DNA of 64,000 nt from Phycisphaerae bacterium (lineage in GTDB: Bacteria > Planctomycetota > Phycisphaerae > SM23-33). A program made the position numbers and the translations under genes. Under the pieces are notes generated by a model. That model was not told where the DNA came from, did not search any database, and saw nothing but the letters and a program-made list of their open reading frames with translations. The stretch is from assembly GCA_030745875.1 (NCBI GenBank), contig JASLNT010000090.1, positions 62,001 through 126,000 of the forward strand, read 5' to 3'. How positions within the stretch are numbered: the first letter of the stretch is position 1; each line of letters begins with the position of its first letter. This document shows, piece after piece, positions 37,024 to 46,591 of this stretch.

Positions 37024-38437
37024 TTATGATGTCCTTGTCCCATATTTGTCTCCGGGTCAGGCCCTCGGCGGTGGCGATCAGGACCCCGATATTCGTATTT
37101 TCGGGCCTGGAACCGCTCTCGATGATGTATCGTTGGAAGCCGACTAATCCCCGTCTTGCCTGCACCATCGCCAGCGATGTCAGCAGGTATCTCTGATCGT
37201 TCTTGCTACGACGACTGATGAGCCCGGCCTTGGACTCGAGCTCATTCCACATTCGAATGAGGTCTTCGGCCGTGCCGGTCCTGGCTAGGAGGCGAAGGGC
37301 GTGTGCCGCACAGGCCGGGTCGTCCTGCCTGATATACTCCACGGCGCGGTCGATCTGCCCGCAGAGGGCGAGGATCCATCCGATCCTATGCCACGTCTGT
37401 CCGTAGTTGAGGGTGAACATCCGGGCTTTCGACGGTGTGACGCCGACTTTGCTCAGCAGCGATTCGCATTCCTGGATCACCCGATCACTGTTCGTGCCGT
37501 CATAGATGGCCGCCAGACATAAGCCAAGCTGTTCTCCCATCACACGGCGGTTGTCGAGTCCATGGTAGGGAAATACGTTGTAGTGCGCTCGTCCGAGCCG
37601 GGCGAGGATCGCGTGCAGGACGGCCAGTCGATCGTCCACATCCATGCGCTGTCGGCCATTGGACGGGGAAGGGTCATATCCGTTGCCGGATGCAATGGCG
37701 CGCATTGCCTCTCGAATCTTGACTTGTGTGCTGTCGGGCAGCAACTTAAGCGTCTTGTCGGCCTCGTCGGTCAGACCGCACCGATGCTGCTCCATCGCGA
37801 TGACACCGTAGAGCACTTGCTTGGAGTATGAATGTTCGGCGAATTGCAATGCAGCGTCAAACTTGTGATTCAGCGCGAGGACTTTCGCATAGCAGGCCGT
37901 ACGCCTCGGGTTATCGAATGGGTTCAGTTCGTCGAACCTCTCGCGGTCCTTTTTCGCCAATAGTCCGTCCACGTTCTTTCGTAGTTTGGCCGCATCCTCC
38001 TTCTTCTCGAAGTACCTGGCGATGTCTCGGGCTGCGTCCTGGTCTCCGAGGCGGGCATAGGCTGCGGCAATCGAGCGGTAAAGGTTCCCTCGCGTGATTT
38101 TGTCTGAGTTCTCGTTCTGGGTCGATTTGAACCGCTTGGTCCTCCGCAGGGCTTGGCGCAGGTACCACTCGGGTGTCCGGGGGTAGGCGGGGAGAGCCCG
38201 ATCGTAGAGGACGTATCCCGCCGCGGCGAGGCCCGCGCACACCAGCAGGGCGGCGGTCACTTTCAACGCAGGGCGGCGCAGCTTCTTCGGCTCGGCATGG
38301 GGCGGCACGACGGGCGGCGACGGCGGGGGGGGCTGCTGCGGAGGCATACCGCAGTTCGGGCACGAAGGCCCGGACGTTGTCTTTGCTTCGTCGCAGTCCA
38401 TAACCCGTCCGCACGCGACGCATCTCACAGTGTCCAC
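37013..38437 (-). CDS. zinc-ribbon membrane protein with TPR-like helical region
   Basis: 474 aa from a GTG at 38437, which has AAGGAG nine bases upstream; the longer frame to 38551 adds sequence without features. An N-terminal zinc ribbon (RCVACG ... SCPNCG, two CxxC pairs) is followed by a Pro-rich linker, one transmembrane segment (KVTAALLVCAGLAAAGYVL) and a long helical region with TPR-like repeats (NLYRSIAAAYARLGDQDAARDIARYF, ALNHKFDAALQFAEHSY). Topology would place the ribbon in the cytoplasm. Function not recognised; similar planctomycete proteins combine a ribbon, an anchor and TPRs. No operon partner is evident. Confidence 0.65.
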   Translation of the reverse strand: MDTVRCVACGRVMDCDEAKTTSGPSCPNCGMPPQQPPPPSPPVVPPHAEPKKLRRPALKVTAALLVCAGLAAAGYVLYDRALPAYPRTPEWYLRQALRRTKRFKSTQNENSDKITRGNLYRSIAAAYARLGDQDAARDIARYFEKKEDAAKLRKNVDGLLAKKDRERFDELNPFDNPRRTACYAKVLALNHKFDAALQFAEHSYSKQVLYGVIAMEQHRCGLTDEADKTLKLLPDSTQVKIREAMRAIASGNGYDPSPSNGRQRMDVDDRLAVLHAILARLGRAHYNVFPYHGLDNRRVMGEQLGLCLAAIYDGTNSDRVIQECESLLSKVGVTPSKARMFTLNYGQTWHRIGWILALCGQIDRAVEYIRQDDPACAAHALRLLARTGTAEDLIRMWNELESKAGLISRRSKNDQRYLLTSLAMVQARRGLVGFQRYIIESGSRPENTNIGVLIATAEGLTRRQIWDKDIITPP

Positions 38438-38601
38438 CTTGTCGAACTCCTTAGTCAAGGTTTTCAGATAATATCGAGTTTCGCGCCCTTGATCTTGAAG
38501 AAACCCTTTATCTATGCGGCCGATCGATGCTCTATTGTATGTAGAAGCCAAACCTAAGCCAGAAAATTCGGGCTATCTGGTCTGTTTCCATTTACCTGGA
38601 C

Positions 38602-39693
38602 TTACTTGTCGGTCTTTGGTTTCGGGTGTTTCAGGGTTTTCTGGAAGAAGGTTATCGTATCGGCGACGGTTTTTTGGGCTGTGGGGGAGTTTCCGTTCCA
38701 GAACGCGTGGTTCCTGCCTTCTATCTTTGTCAGTTGAACCACGACAGAGGCCTTGGTGAGTTTTTCCTGGAGGATGATCGACTGCTTGTAGGGCACCACG
38801 CCGTCGCCTTCGGCGTGGATCAGCAGGAACTTTGCGCTGTCTTTGTCCACGTAATTCGCCGGTGAGATCAGCCTCGCCGTTTCTTTGTTCCCGGCGTGAC
38901 GTGGAAAGGCGGTCATGTCGGCCGGCGTGGCAAGGGCGACCACCGCGTGAACTTTGCTCGATACGCCTTTGTTGCCTCCGTTCCCTTCGAGTTTTTCGAC
39001 CTTGAAGCTCGTGCCCAGCATGGCGGCCAGATGCGCCCCGGCCGACCCGCCGAACGCGCCGATGCGGTCGGGATCTATGTTGTATTTCTTGGCGTTGGCT
39101 CGCACCCAGCGGACCGACGCCTTGGCGTCCTGTACGCACTGGGGAACTTTGACCTCAGGCATGAGACGATAACCGATGCAAGCGGCGGCGAATCCGTTTT
39201 CAGCGAACTTTGACGCGAAGCGGGCGAACTTATTCTTGTCGCCGTTTCGCCATCCCCCGCCATGGATCGTCATTATGCAGGGAATCTTGCCCGCAGGCGG
39301 GTTCTTGGGCAGGTACATGTCGAGCATGACCTTCCGCTTGCCGTAGGTCGCATAGACGATATCGCGTGCTACGGTCACCGAATCGGGCGTCTTGAAGCTC
39401 CCGGTGCGCTGGTTTCCGCTACGGGGGGCGTTGAGTCTCTTCTTCAGTTCGGGGTCCTTCTCGGCGGCGGTCCTGAGAAGTTCGCCGACTTTCGTGCGAA
39501 ACGCCCGCGGGTCGCTGGTTCTCAGCTTCATCAATTTGGCATGTGCGTCGGGATTATCGGATTTGTGTTTCTTGAGCACTTCACCGATGGCGGCCCACCT
39601 GCCGCCTGGAGCCCTTTGGTTTTTCCGCTGGGCGTACGCCAATCCCGAAACGAGTGTCAGGCAAGCAACCGCGAAACAGATGCGTTTCTTCAT
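38602..39693 (-). CDS. secreted alpha/beta hydrolase (BD-FAE/carboxylesterase-like)
   Basis: 363 aa from the ATG at 39693 (GGAG six bases upstream; an ATG four codons earlier is less well placed). Signal peptide about 1-21 (CLTLVSGLAYAQ). IHGGGWRNGD (143-152) is the oxyanion-hole motif, FGGSAGAH (214-221) the nucleophile elbow with S217, IHAEGDGVVPY the acid and GRNHAFW the catalytic His region. This fits bifunctional feruloyl/acetyl xylan esterase and related lipase-like proteins. An N-terminal helical segment (about 25-95) precedes the hydrolase. Likely removes acyl groups from polysaccharide outside the cytoplasm. Confidence 0.87.
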   Translation of the reverse strand: MKKRICFAVACLTLVSGLAYAQRKNQRAPGGRWAAIGEVLKKHKSDNPDAHAKLMKLRTSDPRAFRTKVGELLRTAAEKDPELKKRLNAPRSGNQRTGSFKTPDSVTVARDIVYATYGKRKVMLDMYLPKNPPAGKIPCIMTIHGGGWRNGDKNKFARFASKFAENGFAAACIGYRLMPEVKVPQCVQDAKASVRWVRANAKKYNIDPDRIGAFGGSAGAHLAAMLGTSFKVEKLEGNGGNKGVSSKVHAVVALATPADMTAFPRHAGNKETARLISPANYVDKDSAKFLLIHAEGDGVVPYKQSIILQEKLTKASVVVQLTKIEGRNHAFWNGNSPTAQKTVADTITFFQKTLKHPKPKTDK

Positions 39694-39726
39694 GTCAATC
39701 TCCAATTAGTGTGATCGCATAGAATA

Positions 39727-42528
39727 CTACTTGGTCCCAGCCAACGCTACGACCCGCCCGGTGCGCAGCGTCACAAAGATCCGCCCGGCTGAGTCGACAG
39801 CCACACCCCATCGCACCGGGGCCTGGGGCAGGGGCTGGCTCCAGAGTTGCTTCAGTGAGGATTTATCGCGGGCGACCAGCGACCATCCGCCGTCGCCCTG
39901 AACGAACGACAGCGTCGCGTTGGGCGCCTTGACCATTGCGTTGCTCCATTGCGTCGAGCGGTCGTATACCGGCGCGGAGGGTTTTGAGTACAACGGTTGT
40001 CCGCTGACTTTTATCTGCCCGCCGGCTGTGACCGACAGCTCCCTTCCCCTCGGTCCGCGCGACCCGGGCGGAGGGGCGAATGTCAGGCAATCGCCGGTCG
40101 CCGTGTTGTAAACGCCCGGTGAGACTGCATTACCGCCCGCCAGATAAAGCTTGTTTCCCTCCAGCAGCATTCCGCCCTGTACGCCAACGCCCCTGCGGGA
40201 GAAGGAGTCGATGTGTCCGGAACTGTTGTTCCGCCACTTTACCTTCCCGCTGGCCGCATCGAGCGCGTAAATGTGCGTACCGTCGAAGTTGTTCATACCG
40301 GCTGCGAAATATGCGACGCCCGAACGAACCGCCACCCCAGCCGCCGCCGGCCAGGTCGACTGCAGCTTCCCGTACACCGGGATCATTCGCTCGACCGGAG
40401 CCCCCCGGAACCGCCACAGCAATCGTCCGGTGGCGGCCTCGAATGCATAGGCCCATCCGTCCCCCGAACCCACAAACACCCTTCCGCCCGCGATAGTGGG
40501 GGGATACCGCACCTGACCTCCGGTGTAAGCGGTCCACCGAGTTTTGCCCGTGTCGGCGTCCAGCGCGCGGACAACGCCCGCGGCGTCGGCGAGGAACACC
40601 AGACCGCCCCCAGCCGTCGGGGCTGTCAGTTCCTCGCTCTTGAGCGACAGGCTCCAACTGCGTGAGACTTTCGACGGAATCTTCACCGCTGTCCCGCCCA
40701 TACGCTTGTTGTCGGCGCGGTAGGTTCGCCAGTCCATGATCGAACTGTTGAACTCCGCGACCTTCTCAATATCGCCCGAGCCCTTTTCAAGACGGTCTGA
40801 TCCCGCTTTCCGGTCGAACTTGAACTTACCGGCCGGTCCGCATGAAATCACTCCGAACATCTGCAGGTTGCAGTCGCAGGTCCACGGGACCCAGTAGGTC
40901 AATCCGTTTGCGATGAGCACGCCTACGTGACAGGAGGGGCGCATCGGTGAAATCCACTGGGGTTTGCCCGCGGCAAGGTCCAAACGCACCGATCCTCCGT
41001 GAGCCCGGAAGAAAATACCGTCGGCGCTTCCGGTCGATCGCGTACACGCCCGCCGCGACACGTTGTACCGCGCCAGCACCTTTCCCGTCATCGGGTCCAG
41101 GCGAAGCGTGTGTTGGTTCCCGCCTGACGACTGCGGTCCTATCGTGTAAAGCCCGTCATCGCGAATGACCACGTGCAGGTCCTTGGCGCGGTAGGTCCAC
41201 ATTAACTTGCCCTCGTCGGCCGATATCGCCGTAAGGTGATTAACCTGCGGACCAATGAAGTACACGCCCTTGTCGGTGCATTTGAGATATACCGTGGATT
41301 TCCACCCGCCGACGTATCCGTGCCCCGGGCGGTACGGACCGATCGCCTTGAACAGGTCCGCATCCGCGTCAGCCGTGCGGCGCCAGAGGGGCTTGCCCGT
41401 CGCGACGTTCAGGGCTGCGAGATACTCGCCGAAACGGGCGATGAATATCCGCTTGCCCTTCATGCATATTCCGCGGGAGTCGATGGGCTTGTTCTCGGTG
41501 TGGCTCCAGAGAACCTTCTTGGTCACCGGATTCATCGCGACCAGCGTCCTGCCGAACCCCCATGTGTATTTCGGTTGATTGTATCCCTGCGATATTCCAC
41601 CCCACGGCCAGCCGTGTCTCTGCTTGCGCCATCTTGCCTGCTTGTCCGGTGTTTCCGCCGATCCGACCAGGGCGTACAGCACGCCGTCCTGCAGCGCCAT
41701 CCATTTCCAGAATGTCCCGCCGGTTAGTTTCTGCGGCGGGACGATCTCGGAGGTCACTTTTCCGTTGGTCGCATCAATGAGTTTGCACGACTTGTCGTCG
41801 GCGAGGTAGAGCGTTTTGGGAGTGGCGATCATCGTGCAGCGATCGACCATGATCCCCGCCGGGAGCTTGCGTTTCCAAAGCTGCGTTCCATTGTATCCGT
41901 TCAGGGCTATCAGCGTGTCGATGCTCTCCTCCTCCCGCTCATGCCACGCGACGTGCCCAAACGCCATAAACAACCGTCCCCCGGACGACACCGCAACCTG
42001 CGGAGCCGGAGCGTAACGCGGAAGCGCGATGAACTGGGTGAGAAATGGAGCCCGCGCCAGACGATCGTTCGACTGGGGGTTGTTGTCCGGACCGTGGTAC
42101 GGATGGGACCAATCGTCCATTCCTTTGGGCGGTTGTTTGGTAAGCTCGGTTGAGCCTATTGTCCCTTTACCGCCCGGCCGGAGGACGCGAAGGATCTCGG
42201 TTCGGGCCTTTTCCATTCCGGCGGGGGCGATTACTACGTCTGCGATATTGTCGGCGAGATGAATCCGCGACAAATCGCCCTGGGCGACAAATATTCTCTT
42301 ACCCAGCAGACCGGCCTGGCTGGCGGCCTGCCGTGCGGCGGTCGCTGCGTCGGCCTGCTTCAGTTGGACCAGAACCGTCGCCTTGGTTTGATCTGCAAGC
42401 TTCAGGGCCTGCTTGCATTCCTTGTCGCCCAGCAGGACGGTTATCCCAGCCGATGCGCGAGTGAATCCGCACGCCAGCAACGTTCCGGCCAGCACAATCA
42501 TAGACATTCGATTTCCGATGATTTGCAT
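39727..42528 (-). CDS. signal-peptide protein: degenerate methyltransferase-like domain fused to PQQ-like propeller
   Basis: 933 aa. Leader 8-27 (MSMIVLAGTLLACGFTRASA); a start at the second Met (residue 8) is possible. Residues 28-135 align with the methyltransferase domains of the genes at 33814 and 48307 but have lost motif I (VLLGDKECK instead of VHVGCGDGK), while ILRVLRPGG remains. GMDDWSHPYHGPDNNPQ then begins the PQQ-like propeller. The Cys cluster is retained in part: RPSC, and WTCDC matching the CxC of the paralogues. Loss of the SAM loop suggests the domain is structural here. It follows the esterase-like gene's 5' side with a 33-bp gap. Confidence 0.8.
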   Translation of the reverse strand: MQIIGNRMSMIVLAGTLLACGFTRASAGITVLLGDKECKQALKLADQTKATVLVQLKQADAATAARQAASQAGLLGKRIFVAQGDLSRIHLADNIADVVIAPAGMEKARTEILRVLRPGGKGTIGSTELTKQPPKGMDDWSHPYHGPDNNPQSNDRLARAPFLTQFIALPRYAPAPQVAVSSGGRLFMAFGHVAWHEREEESIDTLIALNGYNGTQLWKRKLPAGIMVDRCTMIATPKTLYLADDKSCKLIDATNGKVTSEIVPPQKLTGGTFWKWMALQDGVLYALVGSAETPDKQARWRKQRHGWPWGGISQGYNQPKYTWGFGRTLVAMNPVTKKVLWSHTENKPIDSRGICMKGKRIFIARFGEYLAALNVATGKPLWRRTADADADLFKAIGPYRPGHGYVGGWKSTVYLKCTDKGVYFIGPQVNHLTAISADEGKLMWTYRAKDLHVVIRDDGLYTIGPQSSGGNQHTLRLDPMTGKVLARYNVSRRACTRSTGSADGIFFRAHGGSVRLDLAAGKPQWISPMRPSCHVGVLIANGLTYWVPWTCDCNLQMFGVISCGPAGKFKFDRKAGSDRLEKGSGDIEKVAEFNSSIMDWRTYRADNKRMGGTAVKIPSKVSRSWSLSLKSEELTAPTAGGGLVFLADAAGVVRALDADTGKTRWTAYTGGQVRYPPTIAGGRVFVGSGDGWAYAFEAATGRLLWRFRGAPVERMIPVYGKLQSTWPAAAGVAVRSGVAYFAAGMNNFDGTHIYALDAASGKVKWRNNSSGHIDSFSRRGVGVQGGMLLEGNKLYLAGGNAVSPGVYNTATGDCLTFAPPPGSRGPRGRELSVTAGGQIKVSGQPLYSKPSAPVYDRSTQWSNAMVKAPNATLSFVQGDGGWSLVARDKSSLKQLWSQPLPQAPVRWGVAVDSAGRIFVTLRTGRVVALAGTK

Positions 42529-42637
42529 GACAGCACGCCTTTCGTTTGAGTTGTGGTTGCTATTTCAGATTATCGTCCCGTGGCTCCGGTTTTCAAGGGG
42601 ATTGCCCATCGCAATCGGGCGCTCTATCATAGGCGGT

Positions 42638-44092
42638 ATGGAAATCAAGCCCGCCGACATCCGCGCTGTCTCACGAGTGTCGCCCGTCGTGCTGGCGATA
42701 TGCGTTTCCGCGATGCTTGTCCCGGGCTGCTTCAGGCGATCGACAGACCCTATGCTGGGAGGCGTCGAAGAGCAGTTAACGTTCGATTATAAGGGCCATT
42801 ACCTTAATCCAGCGCAATGTTTCTCAGCCGACGACAAGTGGATAGTCTACGACACGCGAATCGATCCCGGGCGGCTGGTCCGCACCAGCGTTATCGAGAA
42901 GGTGAACATCAAGACCGGCGAGATGGTCATCATGTACCGAACGCCCAACCAGACGCGACACGGACCGGGCGCGGGCGCCGTCGCATACAATCCCGTCAGC
43001 AGACGGATAGTATTCACGCGCGGACTGTTGAACTGCAATTTCCTGAGGCCTTACGGTTTCAGGCGGCGCGGCGGAGTGATAGTGGACGATTCGGAACTGC
43101 TGAAGGGGCTCGGCGCCGACGCTCGCGATATTACGTTTCCGTTTACGCCCGGCGCGTTGCGGGGCGGAACGTACGGGCACATCTGGAGCGGCGACGGTAA
43201 GTGGATGAGCTTCACCTACCAGGATGCGATTCTGGGCAAGCTGGAGAAGGCCCGACGCAAGAGGCTCGACTTGCGAACGGTGGGGGTGTCGGCCCCGATC
43301 GGTCCGGTGAAGGTCGACCGCGACGCCGATGGTGAGAACAACGACGGTGAGATGTTCAGCGTGCTGGTCGCGCGCGTCACGCCGAACCCAAAACCGGATT
43401 CCGATGAAATAGAGCGCGCCTACGGTGAGAGTTGGGTGGGCGTCAACGGATATCTCAAACCGGACGGAACTCGCCAAAAACGCGCGATCGCATTCCAGGG
43501 AATCGTTATCGACGACGCCGGTCATCCGGTGTCTGAAGCGTTCATAGCGGACTTGCCCGACCGCATCGACGAACCCGGAGCCCACGGTCCCCTGGAAGGC
43601 GGACCCGAAACCGGACCGGCGCCTCCCAAGGGTGTCTCACAGCGACGCCTGACGTACACCACCAGACGAAAGTACCCCGGTATCCAGGGACCGCAGCATT
43701 GGTTGAGATCGTCGTCCGACGGTAAGTGGATCGCCCATCTCGCCAAGGACGACAAGGGCGCGGCGCAGATACATCTGGTCTCTCCGAACGGTGGAAAGGG
43801 CCTCCAGCTCACCCATCACAAACTCTCCGTCGCTTCGTCGTTCAACTGGAGCCCCGACGGAAGATACATCGCCTATGCTATGGACAACTCCATTTTCGTC
43901 ACCGATACGCGCCAAGGGGAAACGTTCGGCAGGTCGATACGCCTGACCGAGCGATCGACCGACGATCGCAAACCCGAGTTTGGCGGAATAGTCTGGTCAA
44001 ACCGCGGAGACAAGATCGCCTTCTGCAGGCGTATCAAGTACGCCGGGCTGGCCTTCCCACAGATATTCATCGTCAAGCTGCGGAGTAAATGA
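42638..44092 (+). CDS. TolB-like propeller lipoprotein of the DUF3748 (YidR-like) family
   Basis: 484 aa from the ATG at 42638; a longer frame to 42413 runs into the divergent gene and lacks features. Residues 13-33 form a leader ending LVPGC, a likely lipobox. The mature start EQLTFDYKGHYLNPAQCFSADDKWIVYDTR and IEKVNIKTGEMVIMYR closely match the pattern of E. coli YidR (DUF3748), a TolB-type propeller. Later blades read SSDGKWIAHLA and SPDGRYIAYAMD. Function unknown; possibly binds or cleaves an oligosaccharide. It overlaps the next gene by 4 bp (ATGA), and that gene likewise overlaps the aldolase. Confidence 0.82.
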   Translation: MEIKPADIRAVSRVSPVVLAICVSAMLVPGCFRRSTDPMLGGVEEQLTFDYKGHYLNPAQCFSADDKWIVYDTRIDPGRLVRTSVIEKVNIKTGEMVIMYRTPNQTRHGPGAGAVAYNPVSRRIVFTRGLLNCNFLRPYGFRRRGGVIVDDSELLKGLGADARDITFPFTPGALRGGTYGHIWSGDGKWMSFTYQDAILGKLEKARRKRLDLRTVGVSAPIGPVKVDRDADGENNDGEMFSVLVARVTPNPKPDSDEIERAYGESWVGVNGYLKPDGTRQKRAIAFQGIVIDDAGHPVSEAFIADLPDRIDEPGAHGPLEGGPETGPAPPKGVSQRRLTYTTRRKYPGIQGPQHWLRSSSDGKWIAHLAKDDKGAAQIHLVSPNGGKGLQLTHHKLSVASSFNWSPDGRYIAYAMDNSIFVTDTRQGETFGRSIRLTERSTDDRKPEFGGIVWSNRGDKIAFCRRIKYAGLAFPQIFIVKLRSK

Positions 44093-45669
44093 TGATTTCC
44101 AGATTCGCATCATTCGGCCTGCTGGTTTGGGCGATCGCATATGCGCCGCGGGCCCCTGCCGACGGACTCAACGTTCAGGGCGCCGGTTTTGCTGTCGCAA
44201 AACTCGATGACGGGGTGAAGGCGTATTCCAATCGCAATTACACGTGGACGGATGTTCCCGCGAAGTTCAAGGGCTGGAGTTTCACCAGGCTCGGCGGGGG
44301 TGTCAGGAGCAATCTGACCGTGACCGGTCGGAGCGACGGTGTGGTTTACATTGCAACCGCCCCCGGCCAGAAAGGCCTGGACACGACCGGCTGGACGAAG
44401 ACCCAATGGACCTTCAGATATTCCGATCGAGGTCGAACGGTTGTCACCGTGTTCACCAGACCGCTCAAGGCCGGTCAGACGCTCAGTATCCCGCAGGGCA
44501 ACTGGACCGGGGGGATAGTCATCGCTCCGGTAATAAAGGGAAAGTCGTCAGGACCGGCCAGGCCGGATCACTCAAAGACGCCCGGTGTTGTCATCGATTA
44601 TATTCCCGCGCCTACGCGCACGTACGTTGGAAGTCCGTCGATCGCGGTTTTGCCCGACGGGTCTTATGCAGCGTCGCACGATATCTTTGGCCCGCGCAGC
44701 GGTCGGCGCGTTACGCGAGTATTCGGCAGCGACGACAAGGGCAAGACGTGGCGCAGGCGGGCGGAGCTCGACGGGCAGTGGTGGTCCGGGCTCTTCGTTC
44801 ACAAAGGCGATCTGTATCTTATGGGAACGTCCAAGTCGTACGGCGATGCGGTTATCCGCCGCTCCAAAGACGGCGGGAAGAACTGGACCTCGCCGAAAGA
44901 CAGCGATGCGGGCCTGCTGCTTACCGGGTCGCGATATCACACGTCGTCCATGCCCGTGCTGGTTTTGAATGGACGGATATGGCGGACCATGGAGGACAAT
45001 ACCGGCCCGTGGGGCGCCGGTTTCCGATCGTTTATGATGTCGGCGCCGGTTGATTCGGACCTTCTCAAAGCCTCCAGTTGGACGGTCTCCAACCGAATCG
45101 CCCGGGACGGGAAATGGCTGGGCGGTAAGTTCGGGGGATGGCTGGAGGGCAACGCGGTTGCGACGCGCGACGGTAAGATCGTCAACATTCTTCGCGTGCA
45201 TTCGCCCGGCGGGGGGAGGGCGGCGGTAGTGTCGATATCCGATGACGGGAAGACCGCGACATTCGACCCCGCTGCGGGATTCATCGATTTTCCCGGCGGG
45301 TCCAAGAAGTTCAACATTCGTTTCGATCCGAAAACGAAACTCTACTGGTCGCTGACCAATCCCGTTCTCGAACGCTATCGAGGCAAAAACAAAGCCGACC
45401 GCACGCGAAACGTCCTGGCGCTGACGTCCTCACCGGATCTGAAGAACTGGACGATCCGCTCGATAATTCTCGAACACGCCGATACGCATAAAGTAGGTTT
45501 CCAGTACGTCGACTGGTTGTTCGAGGGCGATGATTTGATCGCGGCTATTAGGATGGCGTATCCCGACGGCGTGGGCGGAGCCCATAACAGCCACGATGCG
45601 AATTATCTGGCGTTCTATCGTGTGAAGAACTTCCGCAAGCTGACAATGAAGGACGGTAAGAAACAATGA
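44089..45669 (+). CDS. exported sialidase-like BNR propeller protein
   Basis: 526 aa. Signal peptide about 1-24 (RFASFGLLVWAIAYAPRAPA). An N-terminal beta-sandwich (to about 160) precedes a six-bladed propeller with Asp-box motifs: SDDKGKTWRRR, SKDGGKNWTSP and SDDGKTATF. RTYVGSPSIAVLPDGSY holds the Arg expected at the first sialidase position. It belongs to the exo-alpha-sialidase superfamily, but the arginine triad was not fully traced, so another glycosidase or lectin function is possible. ATGA overlaps on both sides tie it to the DUF3748 gene and to the aldolase. Confidence 0.72.
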   Translation: MMISRFASFGLLVWAIAYAPRAPADGLNVQGAGFAVAKLDDGVKAYSNRNYTWTDVPAKFKGWSFTRLGGGVRSNLTVTGRSDGVVYIATAPGQKGLDTTGWTKTQWTFRYSDRGRTVVTVFTRPLKAGQTLSIPQGNWTGGIVIAPVIKGKSSGPARPDHSKTPGVVIDYIPAPTRTYVGSPSIAVLPDGSYAASHDIFGPRSGRRVTRVFGSDDKGKTWRRRAELDGQWWSGLFVHKGDLYLMGTSKSYGDAVIRRSKDGGKNWTSPKDSDAGLLLTGSRYHTSSMPVLVLNGRIWRTMEDNTGPWGAGFRSFMMSAPVDSDLLKASSWTVSNRIARDGKWLGGKFGGWLEGNAVATRDGKIVNILRVHSPGGGRAAVVSISDDGKTATFDPAAGFIDFPGGSKKFNIRFDPKTKLYWSLTNPVLERYRGKNKADRTRNVLALTSSPDLKNWTIRSIILEHADTHKVGFQYVDWLFEGDDLIAAIRMAYPDGVGGAHNSHDANYLAFYRVKNFRKLTMKDGKKQ

Positions 45670-46580
45670 CACACGCCGAACTGACCAGACCGCTGCGGGG
45701 CATCGTCCCGCCGATGGCCACTCCGCTGCTCGACAGCGATACGCTTGACGTTGACGGAACCGAGCGGTTGATCGAGCACATACTCGCAGGCGGTGCGAGC
45801 GGTTTGTTCATCATGGGCACCACCGGCGAGGGCCCGTCGCTGGGGCGCGCTCTCAGAGGCGATCTTGTCGAGCACGCGTGTCGAATTGTTGACGGGCGCG
45901 TTCCGATTCTTGTGGGCGTAACCGATACTTCGCTGAGCGAATCGGTGTCGCTGGCGAAGAAGAGCGATTCCTGCGGCGCTGCGGCGATAGTTGCGACGCA
46001 TCCGTGCTACTTCAAAGCCTCCCAAGCCGACATTCTCGATTACGTCGGGCGACTTGCCGACCGATCGCCCCTGCCGTTGTTCCTTTACAACATACCCGGA
46101 TGCACCAAGCTGTCGTTCGAGCCTGAAACGGTCAGGGCGGCTGCGGATATTCCGGGCGTTGTCGGGATCAAGGACTCTTGCGGCGATATCGAACACTTCC
46201 GCCAAATCGCGGAAGCTCTCGCCGACCGACCGGACTTCACCTTGATGATCGGACCGGACAAACTAACCGCCCAGGCGATCTCACTCGGAGCCCACGGAGC
46301 CGTAAGCGGAGGGGGGAATCTGTTCCCCGACCATTACGTCGCCCTTTACCGGGCGGCTCGCGATGGAGATCAGGAAACGGTGAACAAGCTGCAGGAGAGG
46401 GTGGTTCTGATTTACGACACCATCTATCACGCGGTCGAGGATCCGTCGAGTTACGTAAAGGGCCTGAAGTGCGCGCTCAGATGCATGGGGATATGCGGTG
46501 ATGCGATGGCGCCTCCGCTCCAGAGCCTCACAGACTCCCAACGACAAATCATCGCCGAAAACCTCAAGCAGATTATCTGA
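45666..46580 (+). CDS. DHDPS/N-acetylneuraminate lyase family aldolase
   Basis: 304 aa class I aldolase. GTTGE (51-55) binds the keto acid carboxylate, Y141 (YNIPGCTK) is the catalytic tyrosine and K169 (VGIKDSCGD) the Schiff-base lysine. The sequence signature does not decide between dihydrodipicolinate synthase, N-acetylneuraminate lyase and keto-deoxy sugar acid aldolases. Coupling to a sialidase-like gene favours a sugar-acid substrate, but no other sialic acid gene (epimerase, kinase, transporter) is seen. The start overlaps the previous stop by 4 bp with AAGGACGG as ribosome site. It is cytoplasmic. Confidence 0.88.
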   Translation: MTHAELTRPLRGIVPPMATPLLDSDTLDVDGTERLIEHILAGGASGLFIMGTTGEGPSLGRALRGDLVEHACRIVDGRVPILVGVTDTSLSESVSLAKKSDSCGAAAIVATHPCYFKASQADILDYVGRLADRSPLPLFLYNIPGCTKLSFEPETVRAAADIPGVVGIKDSCGDIEHFRQIAEALADRPDFTLMIGPDKLTAQAISLGAHGAVSGGGNLFPDHYVALYRAARDGDQETVNKLQERVVLIYDTIYHAVEDPSSYVKGLKCALRCMGICGDAMAPPLQSLTDSQRQIIAENLKQII

Positions 46581-46591
46581 TCTTCGTATCG

